A DNA stretch of 64,000 nt from Whalleya microplaca (taxonomy: Eukaryota; Ascomycota; Sordariomycetes; Xylariales; Xylariaceae): positions 806,001 to 870,000 of the forward strand of contig MU385723.1 in the NCBI GenBank assembly GCA_022497155.1, given 5' to 3'. The position numbers and the translations under genes were made by a program. Below the pieces are notes generated by a model. The model made no database searches. It saw nothing but the letters and a program-made list of their open reading frames with translations, and was not told the origin of the DNA. Of the stretch, positions 10,556 through 25,249 are shown in pieces (the stretch's first letter is position 1; every line of letters starts with the position of its first letter).

Positions 10556-12568
10556 CTAGGACCTCGGTCTCTTAGCCTTCTTCCCGCCCACCACGGTCCA
10601 ACTGTCGTCCGGCGGCACAATCCGATCCCCCTCGATCGTCCAGCCCTCGATCCGCTTAGCCTTCCACTCATCCCGGACCTTGAGCCGGACCAGCTCGCCG
10701 GCGGCCCGCGCGTCCTCCGCGCTGTCGTGGCCGACCTTGCCCTCCTCCCCCACCGCCTCCACCTGGATCTTGCGGTTCAGCCGCGTCTCCATGAGCATCT
10801 TGAGGCCGTTGCGGCTCGGCAGGCCGCGGCGGTGCGGGTACAGGATCACCGTGTCGATGCAGGTCGGGTGGATGACGCGCACGGCGTTCAGGTCGTTCTC
10901 CAGCCCGTGGCCGATCAGCGGCGTCTCGGGCGCGATGAGCGAGAACAGGAGGTCGCGCGCGGCCTTGGGCGACGGCACGATCTTGAGCCTCTGCTCGGGC
11001 GGTTTCTCGGGGTCGGTGGTGGAGGGGATCACGCTCGGGCTGTGGTCGTCGCCCGGCTTCCAGCGCTCGGCGTTGACCATGTCCTCGGGCCGCACGCCGG
11101 AGTAGCGCGTGTTGAGGTCCATGTACTCGCCGAAGGGCTGCACTAGGACATCGAGCAGCACCTCGCCGTTCGGCCAGGCCACCGCGGTCAGTCGGATGAG
11201 CTCCATCCCGTGGACGGTATAGCCCATCTCGCAGTCGATGCACACAGCTCTGTCCTTCGGAATATCTGGGTTGGCGGGAGTCTCGGCGAAGTTGAGCAGA
11301 CTGGCGAGTCTCTTGGGGTCGCTCGTCTTGAAGACGTGAGTAGGGCTCGTCTCGCACCCAGCTGATGCCTCCTCGGTGTTCTGCTGACAGCAGCGGTAGC
11401 GCTTCTGCGGCCCATCTGGATGTCCCGGTGCCCTGTCCATGTAGTAGATCTTGCCGGGGTGATAGGTGCAGCTCCCATTCGAAGCTAAGGCGCCATCTTC
11501 TTCTCTCCGGCCCGGAAACACCTGGAATCGTCTCCCACACCTATCGCATTCTTCGGTGTTTGCCGAAGCCTTGACGGCCTCTCGGGCGGCCTTGATATCA
11601 TCATCCGAGGGCGCGGTTAACACATAGCCAAACCTTTCCAATCCGTCAAGCTGCCATACCAATCTCGGCAGATACTCGATCTCTTGCTGTACAGTTAAGC
11701 CGGTGACAATAGGCTCGTTGGCAGCTGGTGCTTGTTCCGTGTTGTCTGCGCTGGTATCTTTGGTGGCTAGGATTCTTTCGTCCTTCCACTGGTTTCTGGT
11801 CATACGCTTATACATCATAATCCGATTTCGGATTGTATTAGCGTAGATCGCAGATCTCTTAGTAGCTAGCTCCTGCTCGTCGTCAAGTGTCTTGACAATG
11901 AGCTCCTGGGGCAAAAGGAGCAGCTTCTTCTCCTCGTCGCTGGCGTCTTTCTTCAGCTCGGTGTTGAGGCGGGTGTACTGTTCATGGAGAGCCTTCACTA
12001 GCCTCAGGCGAGTGTCGTGCTGAGCCGGAGACTTCTTGAGTAAGCGAGGGTTGAGTGTTTCGGGCTTCTTAGGAGCAGCCTTAGCAGAAGGTTTAGCAGC
12101 TTCCAGTGAGTTAGCGCTAGATGATGAAGCTGACGGGCTCCTAGATTTTTGCGCTGCAGAGGAGGGGCTGGTTCCCTGGACTACCTTTGCGGTGGATATT
12201 TGAGGCTTCCGATTGAGAATGTGCTGAGTCACAGGCTCCTTATTGTTTGCAGACTCCTTAAGAAGTGGTGTGTTTGCGGGACTTTGGTTGGTTTGAATGC
12301 CTCCTATTATAGTCTTTGCTGGTCCTACCTGTTCCGACGACTTTTGAGAAGGAACTGGTATTTCTGAATCCAACTTGACACGTTTCCTTGGGGGGTCTTG
12401 CTCTGCAAGCAACGTGGGATTTCCCTCAGTCAATTCCTGATCTCTAATTTTCACGGTTTCTGTCGCAACATTGTCTTTGTCGTGCTTGAAGAGGCACTGA
12501 AACGCACTACAGTTGTTGCCAGCGGGGCAAGGAAGACTCTTGAGTGCTGCCAGAGAATTGGCCATCAT
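10556..12568 (-). CDS. REX3: REX3-like DEDDh RNA exonuclease
   Basis: An intronless 670-aa gene. At residues 14-29 there is a CCCH zinc finger (CPAGNNCSAFQCLFKH, spacing C-x5-C-x4-C-x3-H). A long low-complexity Ser/Lys/Pro region follows, then a conserved helical part (about 190-330) and a second cysteine cluster (CDRCGRRF ... CTYHPGK ... CC). The C-terminal exonuclease domain shows ExoI VCIDCEMGYT, ExoII GHGLENDLNAV and ExoIII HDSAEDARAA, that is D-E...D...H-x4-D as in the Rex family. In yeast, Rex3 trims the 3' ends of RNase MRP RNA and U5/other small RNAs, redundantly with Rex1/Rex2. The first of two tandem ATGs is taken as the start. The assignment to REX3 over REX4/REXO1 rests on the N-terminal CCCH finger. 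Confidence 0.8.
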   Translation of the reverse strand: MMANSLAALKSLPCPAGNNCSAFQCLFKHDKDNVATETVKIRDQELTEGNPTLLAEQDPPRKRVKLDSEIPVPSQKSSEQVGPAKTIIGGIQTNQSPANTPLLKESANNKEPVTQHILNRKPQISTAKVVQGTSPSSAAQKSRSPSASSSSANSLEAAKPSAKAAPKKPETLNPRLLKKSPAQHDTRLRLVKALHEQYTRLNTELKKDASDEEKKLLLLPQELIVKTLDDEQELATKRSAIYANTIRNRIMMYKRMTRNQWKDERILATKDTSADNTEQAPAANEPIVTGLTVQQEIEYLPRLVWQLDGLERFGYVLTAPSDDDIKAAREAVKASANTEECDRCGRRFQVFPGRREEDGALASNGSCTYHPGKIYYMDRAPGHPDGPQKRYRCCQQNTEEASAGCETSPTHVFKTSDPKRLASLLNFAETPANPDIPKDRAVCIDCEMGYTVHGMELIRLTAVAWPNGEVLLDVLVQPFGEYMDLNTRYSGVRPEDMVNAERWKPGDDHSPSVIPSTTDPEKPPEQRLKIVPSPKAARDLLFSLIAPETPLIGHGLENDLNAVRVIHPTCIDTVILYPHRRGLPSRNGLKMLMETRLNRKIQVEAVGEEGKVGHDSAEDARAAGELVRLKVRDEWKAKRIEGWTIEGDRIVPPDDSWTVVGGKKAKRPRS

Positions 12569-14273
12569 GTGAATAAGTCACTCCCAATGTCTCACGTGCT
12601 GTAAATATGAAGAGACGAAAAGTCCGAGAAGGCCTATAAGATCTGTCGAGCTAGACACTAGAGTGCGTGCTTTGCGTTTCAAGGAAGGTCAAACTTTGGG
12701 TTGGCGGGTTTGGGCGGAAGGTCATGGGTACGTGGTCACTTGCAAATTGCACTATGAGATGTAGAGATAATTGAGTGTTCGTAAGAGTAAAAGGCCTCTT
12801 TACTCATAAGAGGATGAGTTTGCAGATTTTTGTTCGTTTGGATCGTCTCAATAGGTGTTGGGGAACGAAGCTTAATTAAGTCCTGGATATGTCCTTCTTG
12901 AGGTTCAACCAACTGCATTCAATGCTCGCAGTGAGGCAAAGAGAATGACTGCCAGACGTTGAATCATATAAAGACAGGTAAAGGCTACTGACTATGAATC
13001 AGAGATAGATATCTTGGTAACAACGGCGTGAAAGCTACTGCGTCAGATGAAAAAAAATGTAAGACTGGATGTATGTGCGTATGTATGTATGTATGTATGT
13101 AGTTCAACTAGACAGTGCTGTGACGGAGTGTTTACTAAAGAGGTAACATCAATCGGACTCCTGAAGCTGTCAGCCGGACATCCCCGATAATTAACCGAGC
13201 TGGTTAATAAGTTATGTATGTATTTATGTGCTGCATTACCTTTGTTGAAAGCTGTCGTGAGGCTGGTCTCTTGCCAAATTATACTGAGCATATTATCTGT
13301 ATGAAAATGAAATGGCCTTCTATTCCGTACAAATAATCTTTATAATATCCCCACCATCAGCATACCCAAGTGAGATATTGCCAAGGTTGGACTTCAGTGC
13401 AATCATCACCCTTAATATTCATATATATATATGGTAAATGGCTACAATCTTGGGATTGGCTCTGGCTTTGTTTGTGGAATTTAAATTGTTGTTTATCACT
13501 CAAGTGTTATATTGAATTCTATTTGCTCATCTCAAGCAAACGGCAACCATGGCCTTTTTGCAGGGCGTGCTGACCGCAGATACGAGGCAGTGCGTAACGC
13601 TTTGAATCCTTCTAGTCAAGCCAAACAAATTGTATGGTTATAAGAGCAGCTTTCATTCGGAAGACAATCTGAGCGGTTACGCGTGCCGATTTCTCAAGTC
13701 AATCTACCTTAACGTCGTCGAATATGTTGTATCGAGGGCGGTCTCCTATCGTGGGGCTCTCTTTTATATGCCTCCAGCTTAGCGTTGAAACCAACGGAAA
13801 CAACATTCGATGTGACTTGTAATCAAAGAAAGTTTCCTAATTGCTAACATGGGCGTTTCATGATTGCTCCCTTTACCCGTTCTCCTTTATCTGCTCAAAG
13901 AGATCCTGCCGAGTACCCAGATGAGAGACTGATAGCTCAAATACACTGCTACCTTACCTATCTCCTTGTACGCATGTAAAAATAGAATACAACCTAGATG
14001 CCAGTGAGTTGTCTTCTAATGCGGCTAATCGTCATCGAGCAGAGTTCCTGCGTCTGGCGTTTTAGCACACCCCTGCCGCACCCACGTCGCTAGTTCTGCC
14101 TGGAACACTTCTCAGGTGACAGGGTCACCCTATTGTTGAGACACGCGGATAGTTACATGCCTTCGTAAGCTGACGGACATCTTGACAGCTTTGTTTATAA
14201 TACTTCATGTCTTGCCTCACATTGCAAGTGTCTCACGATATACCTATTCATCCGTAATATTTGAGGTATCATT
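12569..14273. other. Intergenic 1.7 kb with a (GTAT)n microsatellite
   Basis: No coding region is recognised. A GTAT/ATGT tetranucleotide microsatellite lies at about 13069-13101 and a weaker one near 13213. The sequence is otherwise unremarkable and relatively AT-rich, with frames too short or compositionally odd to call. Confidence 0.45.
13069..13101. repeat. (GTAT)n microsatellite
   Basis: About seven consecutive ATGT/GTAT units, one interrupted by a C, in intergenic DNA. Confidence 0.9.
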
Positions 14274-15800
14274 ATGGAAAGTTCCGGCGGGAGCGTAACC
14301 GCAGACCACCTCTGCGTCCTTGTACACGGGGTTCGTGCATCCATTCGGTACACCCCAGCACTTTTTACCCGTAGTCCTGGGACCGACCATTAAGTATATG
14401 CACGTCATTCATTTGCTGACAACTGTTCCTTGCTTCGATATAGCTATGGGGCAACCCGAACCACATGAAATCGGTCGCGAGTGCCCTGCGAGCCGCACAC
14501 TCGGAAGACCAGCTGTACCTCCTGCTCGCCAAGCGGAATAGCGGCAGCTTCACCTACGATGGCATCGAGCGCGGCGGCGAGCGCGTGTGCCTCGAGATCG
14601 AGGAGGAGCTGGAGTTGATCCGCAGCCGCGGCGGCAAGATCACGAAGCTCAGCATCGTGGGGTATTCGCTGGGAGGCCTGGTTGCCCGGTACGCCGTCGG
14701 GCTGCTCTATGCCAAGGGCGTGCTGGATCAGGTCGAGCCAATTGTATGTTCCGTCGCACTACTACCACAAGTTACATATCCGTTACCCGTTAGTGATACT
14801 GACATACAATACAACGCAGAACTTCACGACCTTCGCGACCCCGCACCTCGGCGTCCGCACGCCCCTCCGCGGCTGGCACAACGACATCTGGAACGTGCTC
14901 GGCGCGCGCACCCTCTCGACCTCCGGCGCGCAACTCTTCACAATCGACGACTTCCGCTCCACGGGGCGCCCCCTACTCGCGATCCTCGCGGACCCGGACA
15001 CGATCTTCATGAGCGGGCTCGCCCGCTTCCGGCGGCGCACGCTATACACGAACGTGGTCAACGACCGCAGCGCGGTGTACTACACGACGGCGATCACCAA
15101 GCACGACCCGTACACGGACGTCTCCCGCCTCAAACCCAACTACCTCCCCCGCTACGCCCCCGTGATCCTCGACCCGACGCACCCCGTCACGCCGGCGCCG
15201 CCACGCCCGCGGCCCCGGACCTGGGGGGAAGTGCTGGAGGTAGGCACGGGGTACGCGCGCGCGGCGCCGCTCGTGCTCGCGCTCGCGCTGTTCGTGCCGC
15301 TGGGGGTCACGGCGTTCCTGCTGAACGCGCTGGTGCAGACGGTGCGCAGCTCGAAGCGGATCCGCGCGCACGAGACGGGGGTGGCCGGCGTGCCGGTCGC
15401 GGATTATCGCGGCATGCCGCTTTGGTACAAGGAGCTGCGCGGCACGGTCGAGGACGCGTATGAGAACCTCGCTAGTGCGCAGGGGCAGTCGTATCTCACG
15501 CCTGCGGACTCCTCCGAAGACGAGGAGGATGAGGATGGGGATGGGGGTAAGGGTGAGGAGGAGGAAATCCTGGCCCTCGAGAGGAGGCAGTCGCATCCGC
15601 AGTTCCCGACGCTGGCGCTGACGCCCGCGCAGTTCGCCATGATCAAGGCGCTCGATCAGGTCGGCTGGCGCAAGTACCCCGTCTGGATCCACGAGTGTCG
15701 GCATAGCCACGCGGCTATCATCGTGCGGTCTGATGCCGCGAGGTTTAAGGAGGGCCATGTTGTCTTGCGGCATTGGACGAAGGAGGAGTTCTTAATTTGA
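14274..15800 (+). CDS. DUF676-type serine esterase/lipase, Lpl1-like
   Basis: Three exons, 14274-14330, 14444-14743 and 14820-15800, all phase 0, give 445 aa. Exon 1 ends in LCVLVHG and exon 2 opens LWGNPNHM, together the conserved N-terminal strand and oxyanion region. The nucleophile elbow is GYSLGGLVARY (about residues 91-101). NFTTFATPHLGVRTP follows the second intron. A hydrophobic segment near residues 255-285 (LVLALALFVPLGVTAFLLNAL) suggests a membrane-embedded hairpin. The C-terminus ends in WIHECRHSHAAIIVR and HVVLRHW. The layout and length match yeast Lpl1, a lipid-droplet phospholipase of this family, with Rog1 and related esterases as alternatives. The acidic low-complexity loop near residues 345-360 is not conserved. 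Substrate is inferred only. Confidence 0.85.
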
Positions 15801-16374
15801 TAGATAGACATATGTGCTTGTAAGATGGCGTGTGGATTATTCATGCGACGGCGTTTTGTAGAGATGGGTGTTTATATAGGGAGGGCATTGGCATGCATAT
15901 CGGGTTGTGGGATTTCTTGCTAATACACTAGGACGCTTAGAAGTCGCTACTCAGGCATTTATAGAAGGTCGAAGATGTATGATAAATATATGTTATATTT
16001 CTGAAGCATGGGATTTTTCTGTATTGTTCAACAAGCGTTTAATATTTCAGTTCTCTAGATGTCCGATCGAGGATTATATGTACAGTACGAAAGCTTTCTT
16101 AGAAGAGCTCCTAATATTAAATTCACGTAGTATAGTATAATAAAGAGTGTATCTGTCTCATAATCTCATGTCCCTTTACAGTGCTTAGTACGGATATCAG
16201 TCAAATGGTCTTATTAGTCTAATCTCTTACAAGTGTATATAACGCAAATCATAAGCTTTTCAAGATTTTGCTAATTGGGCTCGATTAGATCAAGCATTTA
16301 ATCTATGCTTTAGTATCTACCTATAGTGATATTACATTTATATGCCATGTCTCACAACAAGTCTACCTGGACCC
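15801..16374. other. AT-rich convergent intergenic region
   Basis: A 574-base gap between convergent genes, strongly AT-rich from 15960 to 16340. No gene or RNA is recognised. Confidence 0.4.
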
Positions 16375-17190
16375 TCAGATCTTGGTGTATCGCAAGTACG
16401 GCTTGACCTCCCTGACCTCGCCAAACTTCTTCTTCGCATCCGCCGTACTCACGGTCGGCGGCACAATAACATCATCCCCAACCTTCCAGTCAATAGGCGT
16501 GGTAACGCCCTTCTTATCACCCGTCTGCAAGGAATCAATGACCCTTAGCACCTCGGTAGTATTTCGCCCCGTGCTCGCGGGGTACATCATGGTCAACCTG
16601 ATCTTCTTCGCGGGGTCGATGACGAACACGGAGCGGATGGTAAACGCGATGCCCTTCTCGTCGATATTCTGCAGGTCCTGGGCGTCGAGCATGTCGTACA
16701 GAAACGCAACCTTGCGGTCCGCATCCGCGATGATGGGGAACTGCAGGTCGGCGCGCGACACCTCGTTGATGTCGGCGATCCAGCGCGCGTGCGAGGACAG
16801 GTCGTTGGCGCTGAGCCCGATCATCTTGACGCCGCGCGCCGCGAACTCGGGCGCCAGGCGCGCGAACGCGCCCAGCTCCGTCGTGCACACGGGCGTGAAG
16901 TCCGCCGGGTGCGAGAACAGGATCGCCCACGACCCGTCCAGCCAGGCGTGGAAGTCGATGTCGCCGTGCGTCGTCTTGGCCTGGAAGTTGGGCGCCTCGC
17001 TGCCGAGGCGCAGGCGGGGCTGCTCTGCCGGCGCCGTTGCTGTCGCGAGGAAGCGGCGGCTGATAGGTGTTGAGGACGGCCGCGCCAGGTTGAGGATGGG
17101 GCGCCGTGAAGAAGAAGCCGCTTTCGGGAAGGCTAGACGCGGGGTTTGTGAGGCCGCGCGGAGAGCGCTGCGGGCGAAGAGGGATGCCAT
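16375..17190 (-). CDS. PRX1: Mitochondrial 1-Cys peroxiredoxin
   Basis: An intronless 271-aa gene. The first ~48 residues are rich in Arg, Ser and Ala with almost no acidic residues (MASLFARSALRAASQ, PISRRFLATA), a typical mitochondrial presequence. The Prx6-type core follows: LRLGSEAPNFQAKTTHGDI, SWAILFSHPADFTPVCTTEL with the peroxidatic Cys, ANDLSSHARWIADI, FPIIADADRKVAFLYDML and IRLTMMYPASTGRNTTEVLRV. No second resolving Cys in the usual 2-Cys position is present. The family reduces peroxides using glutathione/glutaredoxin or thioredoxin. The gene is divergent to the NTH1-type glycosylase 571 bases away. Confidence 0.94.
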   Translation of the reverse strand: MASLFARSALRAASQTPRLAFPKAASSSRRPILNLARPSSTPISRRFLATATAPAEQPRLRLGSEAPNFQAKTTHGDIDFHAWLDGSWAILFSHPADFTPVCTTELGAFARLAPEFAARGVKMIGLSANDLSSHARWIADINEVSRADLQFPIIADADRKVAFLYDMLDAQDLQNIDEKGIAFTIRSVFVIDPAKKIRLTMMYPASTGRNTTEVLRVIDSLQTGDKKGVTTPIDWKVGDDVIVPPTVSTADAKKKFGEVREVKPYLRYTKI

Positions 17191-17761
17191 GATTCTTGTG
17201 GGTGTTTATAAGCTATTATGAGGGGAATTGGCTTATAATGATGCGATGACACGAATTTTTAATCAGATAGAATGAAGCCGACCTAGGTTAGGCGAATTGA
17301 GTGAAATACATGTAGCTTCCTTTTGCAATGAGGAGAGCTAAATGATCTCATCGCTAATCGGACCGTAGCAGCGTAGCGGATCTCGGTGCGAAGGTGGGTG
17401 TTGAAGGTCTGGACTCGGACTGTGGACTGTGGAGAACTATGGAGGGGCAGTGGGACCCTTATTCGGAGGGAAGGCGCCTCTACCAATGCAATTGCCATTT
17501 GTAAGCCAGGTTCCTGCGCTAACGGGATCGGGAAAGACGGAACCGGGGGTCCAAAATGCAGGGACCATCGTGCAGCGTCAGCAGCTTCAGGAGCTTCTCA
17601 ATGGCACACACGACAAGATAGGAGTCAGCCATGCACCATACTCGCTCAAGCCGTTCATTGATCCATCATTTACGGAGGTGCATTGGGGGAGTTTCATGAT
17701 TGTATCTCAGCTCATAAGACGAACGACATGTAAGATACGGGACACCAAGCTCTCCATCATC
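17191..17761. promoter_or_regulatory. Divergent region between PRX1 and the NTH1-type gene
   Basis: This 571-base region holds both promoters. The glycosylase frame stays open upstream of its called start through 17429, with in-frame ATGs at 17486 and 17696, so part of it could be an N-terminal extension or leader. No specific stress-factor site is claimed. Confidence 0.45.
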
Positions 17762-19129
17762 ATGCCTCGTCCACTCGCATCACCACCGCGCCGCATCACG
17801 AGGTCATCCCTCGCGCGCTTTGCCTACACCAGCGACGACAGCTCGAGCAAGGAGAACTCCGTCCCCGTCCCCGTCCCCGTCCCCGTCCCCGTCCCCGCCC
17901 TCGCCGACATCGAAGATGCAATCCTCAGCACGACGACGACATCTCGCAAGCGCAAGCGAACAACTACTTTGAAAGCCCCCAAAGCTTCTACATCTCCACC
18001 TCCTATCAAGGCGGAAGAAGAGGACGCTGTCACCGTCGAGAAGAAAACCCAGGCTCCCAAACGCCAGCGCAAGCCCGCGCGCAAGACAACCGACCCCGCC
18101 ACCGGCACAACCACCGTCTCCGCGCCTTCAGACTGGGAAGAAACCTACGCGCTCGTGAAAGCCATGCGATCCGCAGGCGGCCCCGCGGCCAACGCCCCCG
18201 TCGACACAATGGGCTGCGAGCGCCTGGCCTCCGCGTCCGCGAGCCCGCGGGACCGGCGCTTCCAGACGCTCGTGGCGCTGATGCTGAGCTCGCAGACGAA
18301 AGACACGACGAACGCGGTCGCGATGCGGCGCCTGCAGACCGAGCTGCCCGCGCACGCGCCCGGCGCCGCCCCGGGGCTGAATCTCGAGAACGTGCTCGCG
18401 GTCGACCCCGCGCGGCTCAATGAATTGATATGGGCCGTCGGCTTCCACAACAACAAGACGCGCTACCTGCAGCAGGCGGCCGCGATCCTGCGGGACCGCT
18501 GGGCCGGCGATATCCCCGATTCCATCGAGGGGTTGGTGGCGCTCCCGGGCGTCGGGCCCAAGATGGCGCATCTGTGCCTCTCCGCGGCGTGGGGGCGCAC
18601 CGAGGGGATCGGGGTGGATGTGCATGTGCATCGCATCACGAACCTGTGGGGCTGGCACGGCGGGGGCGGGACCAAGAACCCCGAGGACACGAGGTTGAAG
18701 CTGCAGGCTTGGCTGCCTAGGGAGCGCTGGCACGAGATCAATTGGTTGCTGGTGGGCTTCGGGCAGACGGTTTGCCTGCCGGTTGGACGCAGGTGTGGGG
18801 ATTGTGAGCTCGGGTTGCGCGGGCTGTGTCGGGCTGCGGAGCGGAAGAAGGTGCTGGAGGGGCGGAAGGTTAGGGAGAATAGTAAGGTGGAGATGGAGGT
18901 GAAGGTGGGCGATGGGGAGGCGGTAGTAAAGGTTGAGGAAGAGCAGGAGGAGGAGGTTGTGGTGGAGAGGGATGCCGTTGCTAATGAGAGTTTAGAAGGG
19001 GGCTTGGGGGTGAAGGAGGAGCCTTCGGGCGCGGATGTGCTTAAAGATGAGGAAAAGAAGGTCAAGGTGGAGGACGAGCAAGTATCTTCGGCATCTTCTG
19101 GAGGCAAAAGACGGAGGACAGCAAGGTAA
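17762..19129 (+). CDS. NTH1: Endonuclease III-type DNA glycosylase/AP lyase (NTH1/NTG family)
   Basis: An intronless 455-aa protein from the ATG at 17762. The N-terminal 140 residues are basic and disordered, including [12 protein letters not shown] encoded by six GTCCCC repeats. The glycosylase core has LMLSSQTKD, the helix-hairpin-helix [10 protein letters not shown] with the catalytic Lys, and [13 protein letters not shown] with the catalytic Asp. The iron-sulfur cluster cysteines appear in [13 protein letters not shown] and GLCRAA as C-x6-C-x2-C-x7-C, two residues longer in the last spacer than the bacterial pattern. A Glu/Lys/Val-rich tail follows. The enzyme removes oxidised pyrimidines and nicks abasic sites. 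The N-terminus [20 protein letters not shown] is basic and could serve mitochondrial or nuclear targeting; an upstream ATG at 17696 would add 22 residues. Confidence 0.9.
   Translation: MPRPLASPPRRITRSSLARFAYTSDDSSSKENSVPVPVPVPVPVPALADIEDAILSTTTTSRKRKRTTTLKAPKASTSPPPIKAEEEDAVTVEKKTQAPKRQRKPARKTTDPATGTTTVSAPSDWEETYALVKAMRSAGGPAANAPVDTMGCERLASASASPRDRRFQTLVALMLSSQTKDTTNAVAMRRLQTELPAHAPGAAPGLNLENVLAVDPARLNELIWAVGFHNNKTRYLQQAAAILRDRWAGDIPDSIEGLVALPGVGPKMAHLCLSAAWGRTEGIGVDVHVHRITNLWGWHGGGGTKNPEDTRLKLQAWLPRERWHEINWLLVGFGQTVCLPVGRRCGDCELGLRGLCRAAERKKVLEGRKVRENSKVEMEVKVGDGEAVVKVEEEQEEEVVVERDAVANESLEGGLGVKEEPSGADVLKDEEKKVKVEDEQVSSASSGGKRRRTAR
17861..17896. repeat. (GTCCCC)6 coding hexanucleotide repeat
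   Basis: Six perfect hexamers encode alternating Val-Pro near the N-terminus of the NTH1-type protein. Being 3n, length changes would keep the frame. Confidence 0.9.
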
Positions 19130-19908
19130 GAAATAATAACGGCACGTGTCTAGGGACGGAAAAGGTAGGTCACTGTTGGGCTGGGTAAATAGAATGGTTA
19201 GGTTTGACACTTGACAGCGCTAGGTGGCATTCGCTTTGTTAGCTCATCTGTCACAACTTGTAGGCAATATGCCAAGTGTCTATCTAAAGTTACTGGTCTT
19301 CATCGTACAAGGCAATATTCACAACACAAATCCTCAAAGGCAAATATCGTCAGATGGCGAGATCTCACTCGAAAAACAAGGGGGGTCTCGATCGTAAATC
19401 TCTTATTCTGGTTATGTACAAAATGCATGCGTAAAAACCCTGGGTGAGATTTCGCGGCAGCAGCAGCAACGATCTCCCCTACCAAACTCAATAGATCTGC
19501 TCTCAAGTCCGCCTACGCCACCGCAGACCGCAGACCCAAACTCGACGCACGCATGCAATAGTGTCCCAAAAGTTTCATGCCCGGGACGCCGTGCGCTAGA
19601 ACAACAACAAACGCAAGATTAATTCAGTTTGCGGGGCCGTGGCAACGTGTATATACACGGCCGGAGAAGGTGAGGAAGGTGAGGTTCGGGGGGTTTGGTG
19701 GGGAGAAGAAGGCAAGGTAATGGTAGAGGTAGAGGTGAAGATGACCGTGATACTCATACCCGGGGTCGAGATCGAGGTCGGTCGAGGTCTGCTTCGACGA
19801 TCGAGGATCGAGGCATCGGATGCTTCGTCGTCGTCATCGGGTGTCGGGAGAGCGGTGAGGTGAAATCTCATAATATAACCGGGCCAACGCCACGCAAGCC
19901 TTATTTAC
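19130..19908. other. Convergent intergenic region, no gene
   Basis: A 779-base gap between convergent genes with a purine-rich GGTGAGG/GGTAGAGG stretch at about 19665-19740. The short frames on both strands mirror this composition and are not called. Confidence 0.4.
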
Positions 19909-20352
19909 TTATACGCCACGGATGACCTGGGTTCGTTCGGCCTCGAGCTGTGCGGCATTACGCTCGCGCGACTCCTTCTTGCACTAGATGTGGGTGGCGG
20001 TGTTAGCATGATGTATGTCAGAGTCCCAAGTAACCCAACATCTTGCTTCCTAGCTTCCGCCAATAGCAGCGAGCTCACTCTCGCTGAGGACCTCGGCGAG
20101 GCAGCCGGCAAGCCCGACTAGCCACCACTGGGTGGTGTCGCTACTGCTGCTGCTGTTGCTCCCTTCCGATGATGCTAGAAGAGTTGTTGTGGTTGGGCTC
20201 ATGCTTACGTCTTCGAGTCCCGTGCACTTGTGGTCTTCTAATAACCGGTGCTTCGCGCAGTAGTGTCCGTCGCAGAAGCCGCAGTCGCCGACGATACGCT
20301 GGGCGGCGGACTTGCACTCCTTGAAGGTGCAGCGAGGCTTTTGGGGCGCCAT
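19909..20352 (-). CDS. Small AN1-type zinc-finger protein
   Basis: Two exons, 20352-20209 and 19983-19909, with a phase 0 intron of 225 bases (donor GTAAGC, acceptor ATCTAG), give 72 aa. The AN1 finger occupies residues 8-43: CTFKEC, then CGFC, then the aromatic-Cys-His part GHYCAKHR, ending LEDHKC. The short C-terminal helix DCKKESRERNAAQLEAER ends in TQVIRGV. The family is linked to proteasome and Cdc48 function and metalloid stress in yeast (Cuz1, Tmc1). This is a minimal single-finger member, so a stress-related ubiquitin-pathway role is inferred. The intron contains an open frame, so a retained-intron reading gives a spurious longer protein. The spliced form is preferred because the tail resembles short fungal relatives I know. 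Confidence 0.82.

Positions 20353-25249
<4,897 letters not shown>

Noticed and set aside
10475..11146. 223-codon plus-strand frame opposite the REX3-like gene
   Set aside because: GC-rich antisense shadow with Leu/Arg/His/Val bias and no domain.
18463..19107. 214-codon open frame antisense to the NTH1-type gene
   Set aside because: Shadow of the Glu/Val-rich tail read in reverse (Ser/Thr/Pro-rich).
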